Notes: generated by a model from the letters alone, not told the origin. A stretch of DNA of 64,000 nucleotides from Chromobotia macracanthus (GCA_036877525.1 JAZGTH010000122.1:312501-376500); one strand, 5' to 3'; positions 34,861-45,989 are shown, numbered from the stretch's first letter. Made by a program: numbers and translations.

Positions 34861-35892
34861 TTTGCAGAGTATTCTAATTAGGAATGACGAAAACATTCTT
34901 TCACATACATTTCAAGCTTTGTTGGGACATCATTATAAGATAAGTACATATCTGATAGATCTAGATCAACAGAAGCAAGATACTGTATGGAGTAAAAGAA
35001 AGCAAGCAAGGGAAGTAATAAAACATAAGACATAAAATGGGGCCCCCATCTGGAAGAGAATGGAGGACAAAACCACAGAAGAATGGATTGAACCATTCAG
35101 ACTGAAGGAGGGAGAGAGGGAGGGGGCTTTAATCAACAAGTTGTCTGTAATGAGATCACTACACAGTCCACACAGACTGATGCCATGTGACATTGTGTGT
35201 CTGCCTATCTGTGTGTGTTTTTGTATACGTAACTAAATATGCATTCACACAAACAACAACACAAAAGTGGACATACGCATAGATATTAAACAGAACATAA
35301 ACAATAACTAAAAATAATCAAAATAAAAAGTCCACAACACATGGAGACTCGGGGGCAAACACACAAAGAACATTTAAAGTGCATTTAAAGTGACCTGGCA
35401 AGAATAAGAGAACATTAGACAGGGATAAAGAGAGCGAGAGAGAGAGAGTATGTGAGTGAGTATGAGAGAGACAGAGAGAGAGAAAGTGTCAAGTTTTTAG
35501 TTTTGGATTATAAAGCACACACTAATGAATATTTGCAGATACCCAAATGTGCAGTAATGTATACAATTAAACTGTCATTAAAAAACAGACTTTAATTCAT
35601 GCATGTTGACACAAGACCATATGCTCACACACCATCATCCACAAACATAAGCAGAACATGAAGGTTACGCTTCAATGACAACTTATTTGCGTAAGAGTTT
35701 TTAAGCACAAAAACCTCACCCACAAAGTTTAGGATGCAATAAAAACTCACTAGTTCACATGATTACAAATCACATGATTTGTACATAAAAATCACATAAT
35801 TACATTAACCAACATTGCAGCTAACAATTTTATGTTGCAAGAATGTTTCCATAATGTTTTCACATCTGTGAAGATCATCAACATACTGCTGT
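34861..35892. other. Non-coding stretch with GA-rich simple repeat
   Basis: A GA-rich microsatellite lies at 35434-35493. The rest has no recognisable gene or repeat. The left target site of the provirus is at 35893-35896. Confidence 0.5.
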
Positions 35893-35896
35893 TGCG

Positions 35897-36312
35897 TGTT
35901 ATAGAAATTTCTCTCTGAGACACAAGACCAAGTTTTCAAAGAAAAGATTTTAATGCTTGCAAGCAGGATCAGCTCAAAACAGAGTGATAATTATTCAGTC
36001 TGAGGAGAGCGGAACAACTTCTCTGTGTATCATCTTCTTATACCCTTTCAAATTAACACCTCCCATACCATACGTCACCCTTATTCACATCACATGGTTA
36101 ACCTTCTAAAACACTTCACACTCTCCTCTTCCTTAACCTCTGTGGGCCTCTCTAGTAGATAAACAAAAAACCTCCCTATTGCTACAAGAAAGATAATTCA
36201 ACACGGTATCTATGACTAACAATACATTCTTTGTATTAATGAAAATTAACTCATACTGATTTACGCATTAGTTTTCCTTGCATAAGCATTGAAATTAAAA
36301 TTTTCCTCTACA
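35897..36312 (-). repeat. Proviral 3' LTR
   Basis: It begins TGTTATAGAAATTT on the plus strand and ends CCTCTACA, so both strands show TG...CA. A minus-strand TATA-like box is at 36037-36042. A minus-strand ATTAAA polyadenylation signal is at 35949-35954, intact only in this copy. Confidence 0.93.
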
Positions 36313-36325
36313 CTCCTCCCTCTTT
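36313..36325 (-). promoter_or_regulatory. Polypurine tract of the provirus
   Basis: On the minus strand it reads AAAGAGGGAGGAG directly next to the 3' LTR, where plus-strand DNA synthesis is primed. Confidence 0.8.
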
Positions 36326-36559
36326 GTAATATAACAACCTCAAAGTAAGAAATTATTATTCAAAGACAGTATCCTAAAAACTTTCATCACATATATGCTC
36401 TTCTCTCGATTTTTACACATATGATCATTAATTAGGACATATGAAATAGCATGCTGTTTTTTCGACACATAGACATGTCTAAATGTAAATTTAGCTAAGC
36501 AGGTTGTTCATATCTTTGACACATCACACTAATAACTATTCCCTTTAGGTTTACTCACT

Positions 36560-37029
36560 GTCATTACTTTCGATGGATTCACAGCTGTCATTACCATCTA
36601 ACATCCCCATCTTAACCATTTGCATAGGAACACTTGAATTAATCAGTCACTTTGTTGTTGTTGTAAAACACTGAATGAGACATGGTACACATATCAGGAT
36701 AAACAGAATCACAATCATCACTGGAACAAAAGCAATGATTATCCAGTACTTTCAGTTACCCAATGAATTTTCCAACCAATTCAACCAAGATGGATTCATA
36801 TCTTTAGGCTCTTTTACGGCCTCTCTCATGTGAGTGATAATATCTGTTACGTTGTTCTTGTAATCAGGAATATTAAAACAACATGAAGTATGTAACGTGA
36901 CAAACTCCTCCCCGTTCTGAAGTCAGCAAATCTAAAACCAGTCTATTTTGAATTATTTATCTATTTTGCATCTCTGATCTTACTCATCTCATCATTAATC
37001 AAATCTAAAGCTTTCTCTGTTTCATTAGC
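36560..37029 (-). pseudogene. Retroviral env transmembrane-subunit remnant
   Basis: Read from 37029 downward there is a helical segment (KALDLINDEMSKIRDAK). A cysteine cluster then ends in SCCFNIPDY (about 36870-36912), reminiscent of the C-x6-CC disulphide motif of gamma-type Env. A membrane-proximal stretch and a hydrophobic anchor (VPVMIVILFILICVPCLI, about 36670-36725) follow. The frame is shifted within the cysteine motif (about two bases short), and a stop precedes the anchor. The N-terminal part of the subunit, with any fusion peptide, is missing at the L2 insertion. Read with 38441-39537, this is the second half of the same broken gene. Confidence 0.7.
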
Positions 37030-38437
37030 CAGCATTGTCGGTCTGTCGGTCATTGAGTCCCTACGGATTGCAAAGGCTAATTCAAAATCATCAGTCCTCA
37101 TTCTACTTGATCTATCCGCTGCCTTTGACACAGTCAATAACCAGATCCTTCTGTCCACCCTCGCGTCACTGGGCATCACAGGTACTCCACTTCATTGGTT
37201 TGAAACCTACCTTACTGGTAGGTCTTTGAGGGTTTCCTGGAGAGGGGAAGTATCCAAAGTTCATCAGCTGATCACTGGGGTTCCCCAGGGTTCTGTTCTT
37301 GGACCCCTCCTCTTCTCCATATACACAACATCACTGGGCCCCATCATACATGCACATGGGTTCTCTTACCATTGCTATGCTGACGACACGCAGCTCTTCC
37401 TTTCATTCCTTCCAGATGATCCCACGGTAGCTGCACATATGTCAAGCTGTCTGGCGGACATCTCGGCATGGATGAAGGAACACCATCTGCAGCTCAACTT
37501 GGCAAAGACTGAGCTTCTTGTCTTCCCTGCCAATCCAACCCTACATCACGATTTCACCATCCAATTAGGTACATCTTCAATTACCCCATCAAATTCGGCC
37601 AGAAATCTTTGATGACCAACTGACCTTCAAAGAACACATTGCTAAGACGGCTCGGTCATGCTGATTTGCATTACATAACATCAGGAAAATCAGGCCTTTT
37701 CTAACAGAATATGCAACACAACATTTTGTCCAGGCTCTGGTCATTTCTAGGCTTGATTACTGCAATGCTCTTCTGGCAGGACTGCCATCATGCACAATCA
37801 AGCCTCTACAAATGATTCAGAACCCTGCAGCGTGTCTCGTCTTCAACGAGCCCAAAAGAGCCCATGTCACCCCTCTCCTCATCTCTCTGCATTGGCTACC
37901 GCTCACTGCTCGCATCAAGTTCAAGGCCTTGATGCTTGCTTACAGATCTATCACTGGGTCAGCACCCTCCTACTTTCACTCATTCTTACGAGTCTATGCT
38001 CCTACCAGAAGCCTGCGATCACAGAAGGAACGAAGGCTTGTGGCACCATCATAGAGAGGCACAAAATCACTCTCCAGATCATTTTCGTTCACTACTCCAT
38101 GCTGGTGGAATGATCTTCCTGCCTTCATCCGTAATGCAGAATCCCTGGCAATATTCAAAAGACAGCTGAAAACACATCTCTTTCGTGAGCACTTAACCTC
38201 ATCATAAAAAAAATCCTTTCCCTTCATTTCCTATCCCTCTTCCTTTAAATCTCTCCCTTGTTGTAGCATATGATACTCTGAGCAATGTCTGAAACTTGTA
38301 TTATGAGTACTTATTGTGTCTAGTTGCCTCTTCAGGTTGACTCGCTTGTTGTATTCCGCACTTGTAAGTCGCTTTGGATAAAAGTGTCTGCTAAATGAAT
38401 AAATGTAATGTAAATGTAAATGTAAATGTAAATTAAA
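37030..38437 (+). mobile_element. L2-type LINE inserted in the proviral env, 5'-truncated
   Basis: Reverse-transcriptase motifs run in order: LLDLSAAFDTVNNQILLSTL, GVPQGSVLGPLLFSIYTT, CYADDTQLFLSF (catalytic A-D-D) and LNLAKTELLVF. After a frameshift near 37610 come SRLDYCNALLAGLP, HVTPLLISLHWLP and CWWNDLPAFIRNAES. The element ends in a 3' tail of TGTAAA units (38400-38437). The ORF1 and endonuclease parts are missing, as in typical 5'-truncated insertions. It lies opposite to the provirus. The 3' 350 bases are very similar to 8466-8872. Confidence 0.9.
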
Positions 38438-38440
38438 ACC

Positions 38441-39537
38441 TGCCATGCTTCTTTGTCGCCAACATTGAGAACACACACACATCTCCCTTTTCAGGCAAAT
38501 CTCCCACAGGTGGTGTAAAGAAATTTGGTTTGACATAGGCAGTTTGAACTTGGTTACAGTCTTTGTCATGGCGTTTAGTTGGAGTCTTGACAGGTTTAAC
38601 GCTATATGCATTACCTTCATCATTTGACACGGAATATTACCTTCAAGTTCTTCCACAGCTTCAAGCTTTGGAGGGGTTGCTCTCCAGGCATGAGACATCT
38701 GTAAACACCACCAGCAGCTCTCATTTATCCCCAGCTCCTGTTTCTGTAACACTGCCAATGCACAGGCTTTATTTCCTCTGCACATAAACATAGCTGTTTT
38801 CACTTTAGGAATACTTTCACTCTGAACACCATCAATTGACCACGCCTCTTCCTTATGGGAAGTCAATCTGGTTACAAAATCTTTCATTGTGTTTGTTTCT
38901 TCATCGATTACATCCACTGAAACAGTCTGATAGCTATATTTACCTTCTGTGTTCCATCCACAATAGTAAGTTCTCTCATCCACTTTAGTCAGGTTACACA
39001 ATGTCACTTTCAGCATGTGTTTGGTTTCGATCTGTACCCCCTCAGATTAAGGCCGGTATGAACTCACTTTGAACACTGATGCCTCAAAACGTTTGTCATT
39101 ACCATATCTGGTGGTTGGAGTATATGCTTTACGTTGAACCATCCACATGGATATTTGCAAAAATACAAATCTTCCCCCCAGCGGTTTCTCACATAAGCAG
39201 TGTTTTGTCCTCTTCCCATTATCACTGTGATCGGGTCACAGATAAAGCTGATCTTCTTGCCTTCCCGTACAGTCACTTTCAATGGGTTGTTAGCACTCTG
39301 AATCACTGAGATTGAACTCGTCTGACGTAGTTTGGCTGCTGCTGTCAGGCTGTGATTGACTGCAAACACATCCGTGGAATTCATGCTTGGTTTATCCAGG
39401 GGCATTGTGCTCAGTGGTATCATGATAATGATGGCAATGAACAGTATAGTTAGAAAACATGCAATTTTAAATACTCTGAAAAATCCTCTTCGTAACAGGA
39501 CAGGCACCGTTTGATCTCGCTCCATCTTCATTAACAC
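38441..39537 (-). pseudogene. Retroviral env surface-subunit region with Ig-V-like features
   Basis: From 39537 downward there is a basic N-terminus and a strongly hydrophobic leader (ACFLTILFIAIIIMIPLST). Next comes a segment with the strand-B pattern of an Ig V domain (VREGKKISFICD), a tryptophan/cysteine cluster (YFCKYPCGW) and, after a frame break near 39020-39064, a strand E-F pattern (LCNLTKVDERTYYCGWNTEG). Near 38730 is CWWC, like the C-x-x-C isomerase motif of gamma-type Env. Another frame change occurs near 38620, and the region ends at the L2 at 38437. Env normally mediates receptor binding and entry; this copy is broken. The Ig reading is my inference from spaced residues. Confidence 0.72.
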
Positions 39538-39589
39538 AGTCTCTATTTGGTCAGTGATAAACGAATGTAGATATACCTATAAATTGATC

Positions 39590-40434
39590 TAATTCAGTTC
39601 ATACCCCTCAGTGCGATAATTAAAAATCACCCACTGTCCTGGTTTCAGTCTAGAACCTGGTTTAAAATGTGTGTGACAGTTATGCAGATCAAATTTCAAA
39701 GTTCCCGTTTGTAAATCAATTGAAGGCCAGTATAAAAATTTGGGTGCACACAGTTAAAGTCCAACTCGGTCTAGCCCACATGTCATGTTGAGTTGATGTA
39801 AGTCCAACAGCCAACATAGCATCATCACAAGACAGCAGTTCTAAAGGTGATTTTTAAATGGACTAAATTTCAAATGGACTAAGATTAGTTTTTAATTGTT
39901 TTCTTGTCCTCATATGCATTAACACAATGGGTAGAACTTTTAACCATGTCAATCCGGTCTCTCCACAACATTTGGATAATTTATTCTTAATTGACTGGTT
40001 TTCCTTCTCCACAGCTCCCCCTGAAGCCACATGATATGCACAATGGTATCTTAAATCTATGCCAAGGAATTCACTGACTTGTTCGATAGCTTCGTTGAGG
40101 AAATGAGAGCCATTATCTGAGCTCAATTTTCGTGGAATACCACATCTGGGTATAATTTCTGTGACTAAGGCTTTTGCTACTGTAGCCACATCTTGTTTAG
40201 AAGTGGGAAAAACTTCAACCCACTTTGACCACATGTCCACCATAACTAAACAATACTTTTCCCTTCACATGGACTAAGTTCAATAAAGTCCATCATTAAA
40301 TGATCAAATGGTTCTACTGGTGGTGGATGAGCTGCTGGTGTGATTTTTATACCTTTTGCCACATTACATGTGTTGCAAATCACACATCTTTTGCAGTAAT
40401 TGTCAGCATAGATTGTGAACCCCTTTGTGAACCA
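39590..40434 (-). pseudogene. Retroviral integrase catalytic core and C-terminal domain
   Basis: On the minus strand the catalytic triad is visible: D in VDMWSKWVE (about 40238), D in SSDNGSHF (about 40120) and E in GAVEKENQSIK (about 40012). A zinc-binding cysteine pair lies just before (CKRCVIC, about 40385). A C-terminal-domain strand, SRLKPGQWVIFNY, is at about 39645. A break between 40243 and 40435 separates it from the frame upstream, and stops lie between 39590 and 39860. The enzyme joins viral DNA to host DNA; here it is inactive. Confidence 0.85.
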
Positions 40435-41733
40435 TTAGGGTGTCAGTTGATTTATCATGCCCATCTTGGACACATGATCCTTCCCATGTGTTAACTTCGC
40501 ATAGTGCGGAAAGAAATGCTTGGGGAGACATGGGAGTTTGGTGGGCCCCACCCAGATGCCATTAATCTTTAAACAACCGGCATTCCTCCATCTAGAAAGG
40601 TCAACATCAGTGGCCAAGGTCTGCATGCTCTGTACAGAGAACAAGATATTTTCATTAGTTGCAGATATTTGATTAGTTACAGTTTTTACGCAAGAGAGAG
40701 TTATGGGTTGCAAGGCTCCAGCCTTAGCCGCCCTGTCAGCGGTGTTGTTCCCCCTGGAGACAAAATCAGTTTTATTAGTGTGAGCCACACATTTACAGAC
40801 AGCAATCTTTTCTGGTAGATGTATTGCATTCAACAAATCTGAGATTAGATCTGCATTTAAAATAGGCTTGCCATCAGATTTAATAAAATTTCTGTGTTTC
40901 CACAGTGCCCCAAAATTGTGAACCACGCCGAAGCTGTATCTACAATCGGTATATAAGGTCACACACTTATTTTTCATTAATTTGCATGCCTCTGTCAAAG
41001 CCACTAGTTCCGCCGTGGCTTCATCTTTCTGCGCAGACCCGTCCACAAACAATATATTGTCACAGTTTTCAAATGGCGTGTCTGAAAGATTAGGCCTTGG
41101 GGTGCATATCTGCTCTATGGCAGTCATGCAACAGTGGTGAGGTTCACCATCGCCTTCGATGGGCAACAGCCTGGCTGGATTTAAAACTGTACAGCGCTTA
41201 ATAGTGATATTTGGCAGGTCTAGCAGTGTGTTATGGTACCTTAACCAGCAAGCAGTGGACAAATGAGATGTTTTCTGCTCCAGCAGGATCATACTGACAG
41301 CATGAGGGACCATAAGGACTAAATCACTATACCCCACATACTCTCCTGAGGCCAACACTGCTTTCTCAGCTGCTGCTACAGCTATCAGACAGAGAGGTAG
41401 CCCTGCTGCCACTGGGTCTAGCTTGGAAGAAAAATATGCCACAGGTCGAAGACGATCACTGTGTGATTGAAGCAGGACAGATGTCATAAAGCCATGCTTC
41501 TCATCCACCATCTGCACAAACTGCTTATCTGGGTTTGGTATACCTAAAGTGGGAGACATGGTTAATTGAGTTTTCATTTGTTCAAATGCTAAATTTGCTT
41601 CTTCATTCCATTTTAAACAGTCAGCAGGTCCCAAATCTTTTTGTAGGGTTAAATCACGCATAGGTTGTTCTAACACAGTGTAGTTTGGAATGAACATACA
41701 ACAATAGGAGCACATACCCAAAAATAACATCAT
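40435..41733 (-). pseudogene. Retroviral RT connection, RNase H and integrase N-terminal domain
   Basis: This is the longest open frame of the provirus (432 codons). It starts within the RT thumb/connection (PVAYFSSKLDPVAAGLP near 41460). RNase H follows with D in ILFVDGSA, E in TAELVALTEA, D in LYTDCRYSFG and D in NNTADRAAKAG, so all four carboxylates are kept. The frame ends in the integrase zinc-binding histidines (HYAKLTHGKDH). It joins the RT frame by a shift at about 41735-41820. Confidence 0.88.
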
Positions 41734-41734
41734 T

Positions 41735-42443
41735 TGTTTTTTGTAATGGGCTTTGGTATGGCAATTACTGCTTCAATTAGTTTTTTAGACAATGATTTTC
41801 CTCCTGGCGTTATGGCATGGCCTAAAAATATTTGTGGCCTTCTCGGGCTAAATGAGTGAGTAATGCAATGGTGTCAGTCACACATACATCCCTATCTGTA
41901 GTTGATAAAATTAAATCGTCAACATATTGGGTCAAAGTAGTACCTGGCGTACTTTGTCTCAGTGCTTCGTTATAAATGGTAGGGCTCTCTACATAATTTT
42001 GACAAAGCCTGGTAAATGTATATGGTTCTCCATCGAAATTAAATGCAAACCAGAACTGGCTATCTTTATGTGCAGGCACACTGAAAAAAGCATTTGCTAA
42101 ATCGACTACTGAGAACCAACAAGCACTTTCAGGTATTTGTGTGAATATAGTGTAAGGGTTCGGCATGTTTGAAGCCCTGGGCTGCACTGCCTGATTTACA
42201 GCCTGCAAATCCTGCACAAATCTCCATTCTGTGGGTTGACCTGCATCCCTTCTTCACAGGAAAAATGGGAGTGCGCACAGGGGAGTCACGACAGGAAACA
42301 ATAACTCCTTCCTTCAAAAGAGATTCAAACACAGGCCTAATATCTTCCAAAGTCTCCTTTTTTAGTGGATACTGAGGCCTACATGGCCTATAATCTGATT
42401 TTGGAGTTATTACAACAGTCTCACAATTTTTAATAAGACCCAC
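41735..42443 (-). pseudogene. Retroviral reverse transcriptase fingers/palm
   Basis: Two overlapping frames (42129-42443 and 41822-42217) carry the start of RT and the palm. VVDLANAFFSVPAHKDSQ (about 42090) supplies the first catalytic Asp, and the Y-V-D-D box at 41915-41926 supplies the other two. A shift near 42210-42240 separates them, and another near 41735-41820 leads to the RNase H frame. All catalytic aspartates are present, but the protein cannot be read through. Confidence 0.88.
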
Positions 42444-43006
42444 ATCATATTTGTGCTTTGCCTAAAGACAACTAGGAACACTAGAAAGAGCAGGATGTCT
42501 TTCTCATGCCGTGAGAACAGTCATCAGAGGAATAACATCATGACTTTCTATTTCTTCAAAATCTCGCTTAGCATGAACTCTAGTCTCTTAACGGCATCGA
42601 TAAACTTTCAATGATGGACTAAAAGATATGCAATCAGACACACATGTCCAGTCAGAGACTTCACAGTAGGATTTTACAAATGAGCCCAGCTCTGCCCATT
42701 CCTCAGAGTTTTGTACATCAAAAAACACAGACTGTCCTTCAGATAAATTTATACTAAGTGCACACGAGTGCACTGACCAGTATAACCACTTGGAGCTTAT
42801 GGTTTCTGGCATGTCATTAGAAAACCAATATTTCTCAAAACTCTTGTCTTTTCCACGTACGACGTGTGACGTGCAATGCAGGTGTTCAGGTATCATAAAT
42901 TTAGTTCCACATGGATTCACTTTTGCTCGTGCTTGCGCACAAATGTCTTTCGCCCAATTTCAGCGCATACTGACCATTGGTATGCATAAATGGAATCTGA
43001 CTGATA

Positions 43007-43300
43007 TCACAGATCTTCCATCGCAGACACTGCGACACCAGCGTTATTAGCCATTAGACATATGGTCAATTTACACCTTAAATCTCTGAACACAAATCTA
43101 TGCGTTGTTCGTTTGCCCTCCCCTGTTTCACAGCTCAGGGGAACCGTGAGTGGCTCAGAGACGTGATGTCCAGTAGCTGACACACAAAGAACTGTTTCAT
43201 TGGTCAACTGTGGTTTGTATGGCAAGTCAATAGGTCATAATGTGGATCTTGCTGCACCACTATCAACCAAGAATGAAATACACACATCATCAACTATGAG
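43007..43300 (-). pseudogene. Retroviral aspartic protease
   Basis: On the minus strand SFLVDSGAARST (about 43250-43285) is the D-S-G-A active site of a retropepsin, and about 40 residues of plausible flap sequence follow. A stop just after the active site (near 43240) breaks it. It lies between the gag nucleocapsid and RT, where protease belongs. Confidence 0.8.
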
Positions 43301-43525
43301 ATTATATCTTGGCAATACTTCAAAACAATCAGACTTCTACAGCATAAAATTCAATTCCACCGAATTATCACATATAGAGGCAGAAAAGCAAGCAAGTTCT
43401 TCATTGCAGAGAGCAGCATCAGTGTATGTGTTTGTGTGTGTTGATAGATAGCTACCACATCCCTTATCGCTTGGAGTTGGCCACTCGCCCGGAACCTCCA
43501 CCTCCCTCTGCTTCCCGTCTCCTAG

Positions 43526-44203
43526 TCAGTCTGCCCCCCTCCTCAGATTAACACCTTGGATGCTGCAGTCCTTCTCCCAATAGCTGCTTTGTCCGCATGC
43601 AGAGCACCGATCACAGTCTCTTGAATGATGTCCTTTCTTCTTACAGGCCCTGCAGTAGGGAATCTGTTTGCTGTCATTGTCACCCTTTCCATTAAATTTT
43701 CGCTGATTCGGTTGTGAATGCTGACGTTGCATGGTGTTGTTATTCTGTTGTTCAGGCATGGTGGCCACTACCAGCTGTAATTGTTTATCTGGGTGTTCGC
43801 GCTTTCTGTCTCGCTTGTCGTCCTGCCTTTCTTGAGCATGCACTGCATGAGCGCGTATAGTATCAAGTCTCTCATTCTTTCAGTTGATGCATGTAAATTT
43901 CACGGATGACACAATGTCCGATTTTAGTCCATTTAGAAAACAATTTCTCAGATGACTTTCCCAAACACTCATGGTGTTCCCTCAATCTGCAGGTTCTTCG
44001 ATGCCGGCATAACGTTTAAAAACGTCATACAAGCGAACATAATAGTCCTGTACAGACTCGTCCTTTTTCTGCAAACAATCTGAAACTTTGTTTAAATCCA
44101 GTCTGACCGGGAATGCTGCCTTGATGGCATCACATAGTCCATTGACAGCAGTCTTGTATGAATCATTGCTGTCATCCTCCCAGTTCGGATGTTCTTTGCG
44201 CTG
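43526..44203 (-). pseudogene. Retroviral gag: capsid end and nucleocapsid
   Basis: The basic stretch and zinc knuckle CRACKKKGHHSRDC (C-x2-C-x4-H-x4-C, about 43620-43660) identify nucleocapsid. A second knuckle follows, CSACGQSSYWEKDC, in which the histidine is a tyrosine. The 43844-44203 part is capsid-like but lies in other frames with stops. Confidence 0.8.
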
Positions 44204-44953
44204 TTACCCATTACCTGCTTTTGAACTCACTTTGTGCCAGTTCGCTGGTCCCATCTTCATAGCGAGCAGTCTACGAAGTTCAGGCATTGTTGGACCAACT
44301 TCTTGGCAAAATATTAAAAGTTCATCAGCAAAACGAACTCCTGAATCCAACAGCTCGGGTAAATGGCTCATCACTTCTTTCATATTTGTCATTGTCCATG
44401 GTCTATAGACCATCACCGGTCCTACCGGCCCGAAAACCTCAATCATTGGTGCTTGAAGATGAACTTTGTCATCATCATCGTCGTCCATAGGTGGTTTCGC
44501 ATCGAATTTCTTAGATCTGGTGCCATACGGATGTTCACACTCAGAAGGTCGAACTCTGCCATCCGAAGGCTTGTGATCAGTCTTTGTGTCAACAGACTGG
44601 ATTGAAGCTGGTGGGGGTGCTTCAGGTGGTGCGCTCGCCTCTTGCAGCGGTGCGTCGTGCTGTTGAATTCGGGGTTGTTGAGGAGGGCAGCTGTCGAGGT
44701 CAGGGAGGTTGGAGATTTGCAGGGCTTGCAGCTCTCTCACAGGATAGTGGTAGGGTGGTGGGGCGATAGAAACAGAAGAACAGGGGTTAGTCATGTGTGT
44801 ACTATTATCAGACTTTTTAATTTCACAAACATTCTCAATCCCAGACTTAGGCAAAGCTTTCAATCCAGATTTTCTCTCTCTGTACTCTGCCTCACTCAAC
44901 CAGAAATCCAGCATCTCCTTACAATTCTCACACTTATGTGAACAACATCCCAT
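44204..44953 (-). pseudogene. Retroviral gag N-terminal part (matrix-like)
   Basis: An open frame runs from an ATG at 44953. I choose this start because it gives M-G-C-C, a likely N-myristoylation/palmitoylation signal for membrane targeting; a further ATG seven codons upstream would bury it. The middle is rich in proline (APPPYHYPVRELQ; SAPPEAPPPAS) and ends with an acidic run and capsid-like helices (MTNMKEVMSHLPELL). The frame breaks near 44204. It is a structural core protein in the family. Confidence 0.75.
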
Positions 44954-45495
44954 GTGTTTCCTATTATTTCTCACACAGACCGTTTAAATTTCTTAAGTTT
45001 AGAAGCACTCAACGGTCCCTCTGGGGGAAAATCATGATGTTTAATTAAGAGCTCAATATCCAGCATGCTTTTTGGACCATATTTTTTTTCTCATCTGATT
45101 ATGAACCGTTTCAGAAAAATCAATTTGTTTACTGTTACCACTCCCCATCTTAATAGCACCCTACTACCTAGGGGAAAGCCTCAGCAGCACACGTGCACAA
45201 TAAGTCTCAGCTATAGCACTGACCAGCTGACTCTGCTGATCAATCAGCTCTCTGGCTACACAAAGCCCAGTCCGACTCTCAGTTCTGATGTGCCAGTTCC
45301 TCGTTTTGAAACTGTCTGCACGCTTATCACAGCAACAAATTATTTTTCTCTCTTTTGTCTTTTTCTAATTATCAGGTGTATTTCAAAGGGTCACTTAGTT
45401 ACCTGGCTTGGTGCTCATAAATTTCCACTGGCCTCTCTCCGATCCCGTTGCTGTCCCCCATGCCTGTCCCGTGGTCCAGGAGTTGCAGTCTAGGG

Positions 45496-45513
45496 ATCCC
45501 ACTTCTGACACCA
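45496..45513 (-). promoter_or_regulatory. Primer-binding site, tRNA-Leu type
   Basis: On the minus strand it reads TGGTGTCAGAAGTGGGAT, complementary to the 3' end of vertebrate tRNA-Leu (CAA-type acceptor sequence). It is three bases from the 5' LTR, as expected for the start of minus-strand DNA synthesis. Confidence 0.88.
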
Positions 45514-45516
45514 AAT

Positions 45517-45937
45517 TGTTATAGAAATTTCTCTCTGAGACACAAGACCAAGTTTTCAAAGAAAAGATTGTAATGCTTGCAAGCAGGATCAGCTCAAAAC
45601 GAGTGATAATTATTCAGTCTGAAGAGAGTGGAACAACTTCTCCTCTGTGTATCATCTTCTTATACCCTTTCACCTTAACACCTCCCATACCATACGTCAC
45701 CCTTATTCACATAACATGGTTAACCTTCTAAAACATTTCACACTCTCCTCTCGTTCCTTGGCCTCTGTGGGCCTCTCTAGTAGATAAACAAAAAACCTCC
45801 CTATTGCTACAAGAAAGATAATTCAACATAGTATCTATGACTAACAATACATTCTTTGTATTAGTGAAAATTAGCTCATACTGATTTATGCATTAGTTTT
45901 CCTTGCATAAGCATTGAAATAAAAATTTTCCTCTGCA
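45517..45937 (-). repeat. Proviral 5' LTR
   Basis: It is a direct copy of 35897-36312. The minus-strand TATA-like box is at 45658-45663. The polyadenylation signal position reads ATTACA rather than ATTAAA. It ends CCTCTGCA, followed by the TGCG target duplication. Confidence 0.93.
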
Positions 45938-45989
45938 TGCGTTAGCACACAGCACACGTACTGACAAACTGTATAACTTGAATGTACTG

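Larger units (their letters stand above)
35897..45937 (-). mobile_element. Nearly complete class I (gamma/epsilon-like) endogenous retrovirus, minus strand
   Basis: Two direct LTRs (35897-36312 and 45517-45937) flank gag, protease, RT, RNase H, integrase and env regions in retroviral order on the minus strand. The host sequence is duplicated as TGCG at 35893-35896 and 45938-45941, the 4-bp size usual for this class. A primer-binding site matching tRNA-Leu and a polypurine tract are in place. The unbroken Y-V-D-D box, a single complete CCHC knuckle and a CWWC motif in env suggest a gamma/epsilon-like lineage. It is dead: there are frame breaks in gag, pol and env, and a 1.4-kb L2 LINE sits in env. 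By hand count the LTRs differ by roughly 16 substitutions plus a few indels. Confidence 0.93.

Noticed and set aside
44584..44987. Plus-strand frames opposite gag
   Set aside because: They are mirror frames of the minus-strand gag coding region.
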